A stretch of DNA of 33,526 bases from positions 1 through 33,526 of the IMG/VR virus record IMGVR_UViG_3300020202_000176. One strand, 5' to 3'. Position 1 is the first letter of the stretch. Each line of letters begins with the position of its first letter. The translations under genes and the position numbers were made by a program. The notes beneath the pieces were generated by a model. It saw nothing but the letters and a program-made list of their open reading frames with translations. It was not told the DNA's origin and searched no databases. The stretch comes from a virus. Positions 6,418 through 12,879 of this stretch are shown here, one piece after another.

Positions 6418-7985
6418 CACTTCGCCTCCGTCAACAACTGCGCAATCTCCGGTAGATGCGCCAACTGTTCCAGCTTCGCCCGCTGCGCCCCGCCAATCGC
6501 AGGCCCGTCGATAGGCTCGCCATCCGGCCCGACCTGCGGCGGCACATCGCCCGCCATCTTGCGCCCAGCCGCCCGGTGCGCCTCGATGTTGGCCTGCTCC
6601 TGCTCGTAGTCCAAGCCCTCCTCGCCCGACCACGTTTGCGGCGACAGAATACCCGCTTCCATCTGAATCTTCTTGGCGTTCGCCTCCTCGCCGGGGTCTT
6701 TGGTCGCCAAGTTCGGCAACCTGCATTGAATCTCGCAGACCTCCAAGATATCAGGGGGCAGCTTTTCGCGATCCACGGCCCATTCGACGGCCTCGCGGAT
6801 AATCTCCATGTCGTCGTCGCGGATGATCGCCTGTAGCGCCCCCATCGCTCGCACGACCGGCCCCTCGGCTACCATCGTGCTCGAATAGTTGGCGTTGCTG
6901 GCGTCGGCCGTCAGCATGAACTCCGTGACCTCGAAGATCGCCGCCAAGGCCCGCAGCAGTTCCTTGTTGCCGGACACGATCTCCTCGATGCCCTCGGCGA
7001 TGTTCAGCGCCTCGTATTCCACGGATGACGAGTAATCGAGTGTGGTTTGCGGCCCCCACTTGCGTACGTTGACTTGACGGCCGGTGAGCGGGTCGGTGCG
7101 CTGTCCGGTCGCCACGCTACTGGCAAACGTGCTTGCCCCTGACGAATTGCCCCCGGTGTGCTTGCGCCCGACGCACATGGCCGCTGCCATTTCCGCCTTC
7201 GCCGAGATGTTGTGGAGCGTCCGATGGGATCGAACGATGTTCTTGCGCCCTGCCCACACGAGTGGCACGCCTCGGCGCACCTCCATGTCGACGTTGGCTT
7301 TGAGGTGGTAAACCTCTTCGGCCGGCACGGGCTTTCCGTCGACCCAATACGCTACAACCGTCTCGGCGTCTTCGGGGTCGGTCTGGATGCCGAATTCGTA
7401 GTTCGGGTCGTCGGTGCGCTCCTTCGGCTGGTAGACCTGCCAAGGCTGGATAAAGCGAATAAGTGTCGTGCCGTCCCGCTGTCGGAATCGTCGCCGAAAC
7501 GCCTCGCCGTCACGGTCGTACCGCAGGACGGTATTCCGTTGCCGTAGCATCCACTTATTGACGCGGCGGAAGTCGTCCAAAAAATCTTGCAACTGCTGAA
7601 TCTTGGCCTCGTCGGCTTTTTTTCCCTTGCGCACCGTGGCCGTGTAGATGTGCCCGGTATCCACGGCGTAGTTCTGCCGCAGCTTATGGCCGTTCGTGAC
7701 ATGCTCGCTGTAGGCGAACATGCGGCGGCACGTTTCACGGGCCACGGTCAATTCGTGCTCGTCCACAAAGCCCGAGAAGTCGGAATACCGATTCGGCCCT
7801 GTCTTGCCGACCGTGCCGACCGTGTTCCATTGCGAGCCGTCATCATCCAAGTATCGGTCGCGGGGGTCGACCCAATTACCGAGAAGATCCTGTGACTCAC
7901 GCATCGCCCGCTCTTGGACTTCCTCGAATCGGTGTTGCTCGGATAGCCAGCCGAGAAAGCTGTTGGTTTCGGTCATTGCGATCAT
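6417..7985 (-). CDS. Phage portal protein
   Basis: The 522-residue protein lies between large terminase and minor head genes and has portal-like content. An N-terminal 'SGFVDEHELTVARETCRRMFAYSEHVTNG' region leads into a wing, a long clip/stem region 'LIRFIQPWQVYQPKERTDDPN' is followed by 'VYHLKANVDMEVRRGVPLVW', and an Ala-rich helix 'AIFEVTEFMLTADASNANYS' is close to residue 365. The C-terminus is Pro/Gly-rich, as in the crown. It forms the 12-fold DNA entry ring at one capsid vertex. ATG 7985 overlaps the terminase stop (ATGA) with GAGG 6 nt upstream; ATG 7976 is the alternative. Confidence 0.88.
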   Translation of the reverse strand: MIAMTETNSFLGWLSEQHRFEEVQERAMRESQDLLGNWVDPRDRYLDDDGSQWNTVGTVGKTGPNRYSDFSGFVDEHELTVARETCRRMFAYSEHVTNGHKLRQNYAVDTGHIYTATVRKGKKADEAKIQQLQDFLDDFRRVNKWMLRQRNTVLRYDRDGEAFRRRFRQRDGTTLIRFIQPWQVYQPKERTDDPNYEFGIQTDPEDAETVVAYWVDGKPVPAEEVYHLKANVDMEVRRGVPLVWAGRKNIVRSHRTLHNISAKAEMAAAMCVGRKHTGGNSSGASTFASSVATGQRTDPLTGRQVNVRKWGPQTTLDYSSSVEYEALNIAEGIEEIVSGNKELLRALAAIFEVTEFMLTADASNANYSSTMVAEGPVVRAMGALQAIIRDDDMEIIREAVEWAVDREKLPPDILEVCEIQCRLPNLATKDPGEEANAKKIQMEAGILSPQTWSGEEGLDYEQEQANIEAHRAAGRKMAGDVPPQVGPDGEPIDGPAIGGAQRAKLEQLAHLPEIAQLLTEAK

Positions 7986-9433
7986 ATGTGGCCTCGTGCG
8001 GCGAGAATGTCGGCAACCGGGTCGGGTGCGCAAGCGGGATTGAGCATGGAAAGGCACTGTTGCACGGCCTCTTCCAAAGCGTCAGGGCCGTCGTCGTGTG
8101 CTGCGTGCGGGAACTCGCGGAGCTGATCAACGAGCATCTTCGTACCGGGCGAGCGAACAAACCGCAGTTCATGCGCTCGCAGGTAGGCGTCGAGCCGCTG
8201 AATGCGCAGCTCTTTTTTCATTTGGTGGTTCACCGGCACGACAGTTAGCCCGTGCAGGCGATTACCGGCCAACTGCCGGTCGATCTCGAACCCCACGGCC
8301 TCTTCTTGGAAGTTGTTGGATTCGTACGCCAGCACCCGCCCTCGATACTTGAGCAGCAGCCGCAACGACTCGCTGACGGCCTTGCTGATCGGCCACCGCC
8401 CGAGAATCGCATCCACGTACGCCTTGCCCTCGTAGACCCCCACAAACACCGACGCTTGGAAATCGCCTTTCTTGGCGTCCTTGCCCTTGGACGCATCCAA
8501 GAACACCACCCCCATGTCGACGGCCTCGGGCATTTCGTCGACCCAAAACGGCGGCTCGAAGTATTCGGCGGGAAATTCGGCGTCGTCGTGCTGGCCCGGT
8601 CGCCCTTGATACAGGGCATTCCACCAGTACGTCGAACGGCCTCGGCGCTTCCGCTCCAACGCCTCAATCGGCCATCGCTCAGGCCACAGGGCCTCGCCCT
8701 CGTTGCGCCCTAGCGGATCGTCAAACTCGGCAATCGCCGGGAAGTTGATGACGCGCCACGCCTCGCCGGTCTCTTCGCTCTGCGCGATGAGCCGCCCCGC
8801 AAGGTCGTCGATATGCCACCGCGTCATTACCACGATCTTCTTCGCTCCCGGCTCAAGCCGTGTATCACTCGTCGACTGCCACCAATCCCAAATCTTATCC
8901 CGATAGGTTTCGCTCAACGCCTCTTCGGCGTCCTTTACCGGGTCGTCCACGATCAGCAGGTTTGCCCCGCGTCCAGTGATACCGCCCCCGATGCCCGCAG
9001 TGAGCATCCCGCCCTCATGCCCCGCCACATTCCATTCGTTCGCCGCCCCCGCCGTATCCGACACCGACAGGCCGAAGTAGGCTCGCCCGTGCTCGGCAAA
9101 TAGGTCGCGGCACTTTCGCCCCCACGATTTCGCAAAGCTGTTTCCATATCCGCAGTTGATGATTCGGTCGTTCGGTCGCTTCCCAAGCCAGTACGTCGGT
9201 AGCCATTTGCTGATGTATTCCGATTTCCCGTGCCGAGGCGGCATGGAAATCATCAGGCTGTCAGTTTGCTCCGTTCCCATCAACATGCCCGTTATGATCT
9301 CGTCCATTCGCGCGATGTGCCGGGCGAGCCTCCATCTGCCCCGGCTTGCCGATCTCGCAAACAGGGCCGGGGTGTACGTCGCTTTCCAAAGCTCGGCGTC
9401 GGAGGTATTCGGCGTAATCGGGGTCGAACTCAT
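7982..9433 (-). CDS. Terminase large subunit
   Basis: Both terminase domains are visible. The ATPase has Walker A 'PPRHGKS' at residues 65-71, Walker B 'LLIVDD' with Asp163-Asp164, and a coupling motif 'VMTRWHIDDLAG' at 202-213. The RNase H-like nuclease has Asp313 in 'VFLDASKG', Glu371 in 'YESNNFQ', and the last metal ligands in 'HDDGPDALE' (447, 448, 451). It packages DNA into the procapsid through the portal. ATG 9433 has GGAG 9 nt upstream, and the N-terminal segment 'RWRLARHIARMDEIITG' is typical of the family, so the 173-nt overlap with the small subunit gene seems real. Length 483 is normal. Confidence 0.95.
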   Translation of the reverse strand: MSSTPITPNTSDAELWKATYTPALFARSASRGRWRLARHIARMDEIITGMLMGTEQTDSLMISMPPRHGKSEYISKWLPTYWLGKRPNDRIINCGYGNSFAKSWGRKCRDLFAEHGRAYFGLSVSDTAGAANEWNVAGHEGGMLTAGIGGGITGRGANLLIVDDPVKDAEEALSETYRDKIWDWWQSTSDTRLEPGAKKIVVMTRWHIDDLAGRLIAQSEETGEAWRVINFPAIAEFDDPLGRNEGEALWPERWPIEALERKRRGRSTYWWNALYQGRPGQHDDAEFPAEYFEPPFWVDEMPEAVDMGVVFLDASKGKDAKKGDFQASVFVGVYEGKAYVDAILGRWPISKAVSESLRLLLKYRGRVLAYESNNFQEEAVGFEIDRQLAGNRLHGLTVVPVNHQMKKELRIQRLDAYLRAHELRFVRSPGTKMLVDQLREFPHAAHDDGPDALEEAVQQCLSMLNPACAPDPVADILAARGHI

Positions 9434-9755
9434 GGGGCTTTGCTCCGCCGTCTGCCTGACCGCCGTGCAGGTGCAAGTGCTGGTGCTTCGCGCCGCTGCC
9501 CTTCCTGTCCGAAACGTTCACGCCGTCGATCTTCGCAAGCGTCGAAATAGCGGACACCTTCACCTCGGCCTTCATTAGTGGGTTCCTAATGATCTCGTTC
9601 AACACACGAACCGCACGGCGGCGGGCCTTGCGCCCCATCGGCCAACGCTCGTTAATTCCACGCTGAACAAGCTGCAAATCCGCTGCGGTAGCAGGCGGCC
9701 CATTATTGGGTCGATCATCCTGCGGCTCCTGCGGGCCATTGCTCGCCGCGATCAT
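9261..9755 (-). CDS. Probable terminase small subunit
   Basis: The 164-residue gene directly precedes the large subunit. Residues about 1-20 are polar and flexible. Residues 25-80 are helical and basic ('RRAVRVLNEIIRNPLMKAEVKVSAISTLAKIDGVN'), resembling the DNA-binding helical part of small terminases. A His-rich 'HQHLHLHGGQ' follows, then 'PHEFDPDYAEYLRRRALESD'. The last 57 residues are in the overlap with the large subunit and become low-complexity. The start ATG 9755 has GAGG 5 nt upstream. The assignment rests on position and composition. Confidence 0.7.
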   Translation of the reverse strand: MIAASNGPQEPQDDRPNNGPPATAADLQLVQRGINERWPMGRKARRRAVRVLNEIIRNPLMKAEVKVSAISTLAKIDGVNVSDRKGSGAKHQHLHLHGGQADGGAKPHEFDPDYAEYLRRRALESDVHPGPVCEIGKPGQMEARPAHRANGRDHNGHVDGNGAN

Positions 9756-9790
9756 TGCCGCCTCACTTTCTCTAAATCTCGTTGCCTAAC

Positions 9791-9991
9791 CTACTGCCTA
9801 CGCCCCACGCCCTCGAAGGCATGAAACCCAGGCTCGCCCTTGTTGCACTCCTCGAACCCCTCGCGCTTGACCTCGGCAGGCCGCACGTTCGACCGATCTC
9901 GCAGCCACGGCGGCACGCTCGCCTTGCTTGTCACCGGCGACGCTGCGCAACCGACGGCCGGGCGTTCACTGGTTCGTTTCTTTGCTCGCAT
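9791..9991 (-). CDS. Hypothetical protein (66 aa)
   Basis: ATG 9991 overlaps the upstream stop (TGATG) and GAGG lies 8 nt before it. The protein is basic and polar with two Cys and a central 'VPPWLRDRSNVRPAEVKREGFEEC' stretch. No family is recognised. It ends 35 nt before the small terminase start, so it could be a DNA-binding accessory of packaging, which is a guess from position. Confidence 0.55.
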   Translation of the reverse strand: MRAKKRTSERPAVGCAASPVTSKASVPPWLRDRSNVRPAEVKREGFEECNKGEPGFHAFEGVGRRQ

Positions 9992-10302
9992 CAGCTTTGC
10001 CTCGACAGGAATCGCAGACGACCGCCTTTGACGTACCGTCCGAACACTCGTCGCAACATCAGACGCTCCCGAGCCACGCCCCATCGCATTCCAGCCGTTC
10101 GCATCTTCGTCATGTCTCGCTCTTGCCGCGCGTCCGCTTCCGCTTGAGTCTCGAACGGCCAGTTTTTCGGCGACTCGAACAGCAACACTCGCAACTCGCC
10201 GCCGGGAAGCCCTGGTGTCGCAAGACTAAATCCAGCCTCCAGCCGAAAGTGTTTCGCCACTCGTCGCCGCGTGCAGTTCCACCAGTCCACTCGCTCGCTC
10301 AT
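9991..10302 (-). CDS. Hypothetical basic protein (103 aa)
   Basis: ATG 10302 has GGAGG 6 nt upstream; an ATG two codons earlier abuts the ribosome site and is unlikely. The N-terminal half ('VDWWNCTRRRVAKHF', 'GGELRVLLFESP') looks folded, while the C-terminal half is a long Arg-rich helix. No domain is recognised. It is the first gene after a 295-nt gap and is coupled to the next gene. Confidence 0.6.
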   Translation of the reverse strand: MSERVDWWNCTRRRVAKHFRLEAGFSLATPGLPGGELRVLLFESPKNWPFETQAEADARQERDMTKMRTAGMRWGVARERLMLRRVFGRYVKGGRLRFLSRQS

Positions 10303-10597
10303 CGCCATCCTCCGCGCATGCCGATTCCATGACCCCGCCCTATTTACTGAATCGCCGGCACTGGCTTGCTAGCCCCGAATCGCGGACACCCGCGACCACC
10401 TTTGCGATCAAACCCAAGCACCTCGTGGCAGTCCTTGGCTAAGCCGTTTCGGCCCACCGTTGACGCGACTGCCTGCCGTGTGGCTCGTCTCGTGTTTTCC
10501 GACCTATCAATCCTTTCCTACGGCACAAATCTTTCAGTTTGCGTCGCCCCCGCGCCGATCAGTCCAGATGCGTACCAGCGTGAGATTGGCGCCTCAA
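10303..10597. other. 295-bp gap with weak features only
   Basis: No ATG-initiated gene is convincing here. It holds a 6-bp inverted repeat (TCGCGG at 10380-10385, CCGCGA at 10390-10395, 4-nt loop) and a minus-strand open frame 10344-10457 that could start only at a GTG without a ribosome site. No promoter with both hexamers was seen. Confidence 0.5.
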
Positions 10598-10996
10598 TCA
10601 GGGACTACGGACATGCTTGCCGAAGTCGAAGCGGGCCGCGTTTGGTTCTACATCGTCCTCACGGCCGTCGTCGTGTTCGCCCTGACCGCGATTTACTTCC
10701 GCCGCCGCCGCTAGCTGCTCCACCAGCGGCTCGAACCACATCGCGGCCTTTCCTTGCCGGTCGAGAATGTCGGCGATGCGCTGCAACTGCTTGGCGTTCA
10801 GCGCGTTCGTAGCCTGAACGCCGTCGATCATGGCGATCTTGGATTTACTCTCGGGCACGAGCACCTCATCGAAGTACCGTGACGCCCAGTGGTGCGCACC
10901 AAGGCCGATGAAGCCCACGAGCACGATAGGGAATCCGGTTTGCCGAATTTCCTTCATCGTCGCGGGTATGTCGATGTTGATGCTCCCGATGGTCAT
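10598..10996 (-). CDS. Hypothetical single-pass membrane protein (132 aa)
   Basis: The start ATG 10996 overlaps the upstream holin-like gene stop (ATGA). Residues about 21-37 (GFPIVLVGFIGLGAHHW) form one membrane segment. The rest is a soluble helix-rich region with 'NALNAKQLQRIADILDRQ' and a very acidic end ('GEHDDGREDD'). Small one-helix proteins next to a holin are often lysis accessory proteins such as antiholins, but this is only positional. Its C-terminus is antisense to a short plus-strand frame that itself looks like a membrane peptide. Confidence 0.62.
   Translation of the reverse strand: MTIGSINIDIPATMKEIRQTGFPIVLVGFIGLGAHHWASRYFDEVLVPESKSKIAMIDGVQATNALNAKQLQRIADILDRQGKAAMWFEPLVEQLAAAAEVNRGQGEHDDGREDDVEPNAARFDFGKHVRSP
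10613..10714 (+). CDS. Possible antisense single-pass microprotein (33 aa)
   Basis: This is the only plus-strand frame that looks protein-like in its own right. It has a short polar start, a 17-residue hydrophobic helix ('WFYIVLTAVVVFALTAIYF') and a terminal RRRR, the textbook layout of a one-pass protein with a positive anchor. A weak AGGGA lies about 9 nt before the ATG. It lies entirely within the 3' part of the minus-strand gene 10598-10996, and no promoter is seen, so it may be a composition artefact. Confidence 0.25.
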   Translation: MLAEVEAGRVWFYIVLTAVVVFALTAIYFRRRR

Positions 10997-11229
10997 GGTC
11001 GCCCGCTCTTATCCCGCAAGGCGTGCTTGCCGCCGACGTAGATCGCAATCGCCCCCACGGCATAGCCCGCCATCTCGCCGTAGTGCTCGATAACGAACTC
11101 ACGAAAGCCGGGCATAGCTACGAGTATCGCCACGCACGCCAGCAGCACCGCGCCGATCTTCTCGGCCGAGTCGATGAGGATCGGCACGATGTCGGAGCTG
11201 TTGAGCTTGAACCGCGGGCTACTTTCCAT
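10993..11229 (-). CDS. Holin-like two-helix membrane protein (78 aa)
   Basis: Residues about 24-40 (GAVLLACVAILVAMPGF) and 53-67 (AGYAVGAIAIYVGG) are membrane helices joined by a short polar loop, with a basic C-terminus, which fits a class II phage holin in size and layout. ATG 11229 has GAGGGGG 8 nt upstream. It is coupled to the next membrane protein gene by ATGA. No endolysin is adjacent, so the lysis role is inferred from topology. It may also be a general membrane protein of the envelope cassette. Confidence 0.6.
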   Translation of the reverse strand: MESSPRFKLNSSDIVPILIDSAEKIGAVLLACVAILVAMPGFREFVIEHYGEMAGYAVGAIAIYVGGKHALRDKSGRP

Positions 11230-11244
11230 TTCACTATCCCCCTC

Positions 11245-11295
11245 AAAAGCCCCTCGGCGCCCCGCGACCACGCAAAGAAAGCGGAACGCCGAGGG
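11245..11295 (-). terminator. Hairpin plus T-run: possible terminator or attenuator
   Basis: CCCTCGGCG (11295-11287) pairs perfectly with CGCCGAGGG (11259-11251). The loop can extend the stem by CCGC/GCGG after a 2-nt internal loop. GGCTTTTG follows on the minus strand. The T-run is only four, so partial termination or attenuation upstream of the holin-like gene is more likely than a full stop. Confidence 0.45.
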
Positions 11296-11298
11296 CGG

Positions 11299-11607
11299 TT
11301 ACACGAAAATCGCAATCAGCGACTCGATTAGCCGAATGATCGCGTCTTGGTTCTTGACGACCCACTCCAGCAGCCACTTGACGAACTCGCCCACATTTCC
11401 GGTCCGGCCACCGCCCTCCAAATAAGCCTCGTAGGCGTTCGCCAAGAACTGCCGCCGAACTCGCGGACGCCTCAGCCCGAGTCGGAAGCGTCGCTTGCGC
11501 TCGACGCCGAATCGCGTTACGCTGCGAAGCGCCCCGACCGCTCGGAATACCTTCGCCTCGTCTTGACCGAGTTGCGGTATGGTCGCGTTCTTTGTTGCTG
11601 CTACCAC
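11299..11607 (-). CDS. Hypothetical protein with basic core and hydrophobic C-terminus (102 aa)
   Basis: It starts at GTG 11607 with GGAG 6 nt upstream. Residues 30-60 are strongly basic (many Arg), and the C-terminal 30 residues form an amphipathic to hydrophobic helix ending 'IIRLIESLIAIFV', which could associate with the membrane. No family is recognised. It sits between a secreted protein and the holin-like gene in the envelope cassette. Confidence 0.55.
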   Translation of the reverse strand: MVAATKNATIPQLGQDEAKVFRAVGALRSVTRFGVERKRRFRLGLRRPRVRRQFLANAYEAYLEGGGRTGNVGEFVKWLLEWVVKNQDAIIRLIESLIAIFV

Positions 11608-11616
11608 TTCTCACTC

Positions 11617-11907
11617 CTATCGAACGAGATACGCTCCGCAGCCCGATTGCACACCGAGCGGAGCGACGAACTGCTGCACCCGAAGCTGCTGCACCTGATA
11701 AGGCACGACGAACTGCTGAACGTGCGGAACCACAACCGGCGCGACGAAGCGCTGCCGAACGACCAGCGGAGCCACGACGGCCTGCTGCTGAACGACGACA
11801 CGTTGCCGGCTCAAGGCCAGCCGAGGAAACAAAACGGCGGCATCGGCAGGGGCGGCTGACACCAACCCCATCGCCAGCGCCACGACAAACAGAATCAAGC
11901 CCTTCAT
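11617..11907 (-). CDS. Secreted Val/Gln/Pro-rich repetitive protein (96 aa)
   Basis: A clear Sec signal peptide covers residues 1-23 (MKGLILFVVALAMGLVSAAPADA) with an ADA-A cleavage site. The mature part is built from degenerate units of Val, Gln, Pro and Ala such as VVVQQQAVVAP, RQRFVAPVVV and VQQFVVPYQVQQ, ending with a Cys. The neighbouring cytochrome-like protein contains related Ala-Pro-Val stretches ('PAVVAPVVAPSV'). ATG 11907 has GGGGAG 8 nt upstream and lies 5 nt after the cytochrome gene. Such proteins are common in planctomycete exported proteomes; the function is unknown. Confidence 0.7.
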   Translation of the reverse strand: MKGLILFVVALAMGLVSAAPADAAVLFPRLALSRQRVVVQQQAVVAPLVVRQRFVAPVVVPHVQQFVVPYQVQQLRVQQFVAPLGVQSGCGAYLVR

Positions 11908-11912
11908 GAAAC

Positions 11913-12875
11913 TTACTCCCCGGATCGACGCCGAATGATCGTCGCGACCTCGTTTAGAATCGCCGCTCGCTGTTCGTCCGTCGGCTGCGGCGCGTTAGCC
12001 GGCGGCATGGTCTTATCAGTGCCGACCGCTTGGGCCAGCTCGTAGAATTTGGCCTTCATGCCCTTGGCCGTTTCGGTATCGTCACCGATGAATAATCCGC
12101 CCTTCGGCGCGGCCACATCGAGCCCGTGGCACTTGCCGCAGAACTGGCCGAGCAGACTCGTCGGCTGCCCAACGACTTGCGGGTGCGGAGTGGTGGCGAC
12201 CGATGAGGTAATCGTGGTTGAACTGGCCGTGATCTTGGCGACCTCGGAGGATGCGAGCGGCAACACCTGCACCTGCCCCTCGGCGTTCCGACTGATCACC
12301 ACGGCTGACGATTGACCGCTGACGTTGTGAGCCGGGTCCAGACCGGCGGCCCGTAGCACCTGGCTAGCCGCTTGACCGGCGGCGAGCCTTTCGACCGTGG
12401 GAGCCTGAAGCTCCAGGGTTCGCTGAGCCGTCGCCTGCGCCTGGGTGTGGGCGAGCGTCGCCGCGTCCTGCCCGGCTTTAACCAACTGCAGCGACTGTGA
12501 AAGAAATGCGGTCGGGTCGAATTGACTGATCGTGAGCGACTGGTAGCCGCCGTTTGAGACGAGCGACGAAGAACCCTGGCCGACGAGTGGCGCCGGGTAC
12601 GAGTTCTGGATCACGTAAACATTCGAGACGCTTGGAGCGACCACTGGCGCCACCACGGCGGGCTTGTAGTAGTAGCACGCCGTGCCGTACCTGTTGCAGC
12701 GGTTGCAGGCCGAAGCGTCGGCGGCCGTCAGGGCGAGTATCGCGAAGCCGATTGCCAGCGTACCCAGCTTTCGCGGTCCCTTCGGCTTTCGGCCGATGCT
12801 CAGCAGCAAGAGGGCCAGTGCGGACACTGCCGCCGTGATCAGTAAAAACACACCCACAACCTTGAACAGCAACAT
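11913..12875 (-). CDS. Membrane-anchored c-type cytochrome-like protein (320 aa)
   Basis: ATG 12875 (GGAG 7 nt upstream) is chosen over TTG 12890. Residues 4-27 and 37-56 are hydrophobic and would anchor or export the protein; a Cys cluster 'CNRCNRYGTAC' follows at 57-67. A long Ala/Gln/Ser-rich region with a possible coiled coil (about 125-175) leads to a C-terminal cytochrome c domain at 238-320. There CGKCH at 246-250 is a CxxCH heme c site, and 'DKTMPPANAPQPTDEQRAAILN' supplies the distal Met290 and the last helix of a class I cytochrome c. Established family features are CxxCH and the MPP loop; covalent heme and electron transfer are inferred. It is coupled to another CxxCH gene. Confidence 0.8.
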   Translation of the reverse strand: MLLFKVVGVFLLITAAVSALALLLLSIGRKPKGPRKLGTLAIGFAILALTAADASACNRCNRYGTACYYYKPAVVAPVVAPSVSNVYVIQNSYPAPLVGQGSSSLVSNGGYQSLTISQFDPTAFLSQSLQLVKAGQDAATLAHTQAQATAQRTLELQAPTVERLAAGQAASQVLRAAGLDPAHNVSGQSSAVVISRNAEGQVQVLPLASSEVAKITASSTTITSSVATTPHPQVVGQPTSLLGQFCGKCHGLDVAAPKGGLFIGDDTETAKGMKAKFYELAQAVGTDKTMPPANAPQPTDEQRAAILNEVATIIRRRSGE

Positions 12876-12879
12876 TCGC

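Noticed and set aside
10344-10457. Minus-strand open frame in the 295-bp gap with a CHEVLGFDRKG-like sequence
   Set aside because: No ATG exists, and the only GTG start lacks a ribosome site. The text looks somewhat protein-like, so it may be a decayed gene end, but the support is too weak to call.
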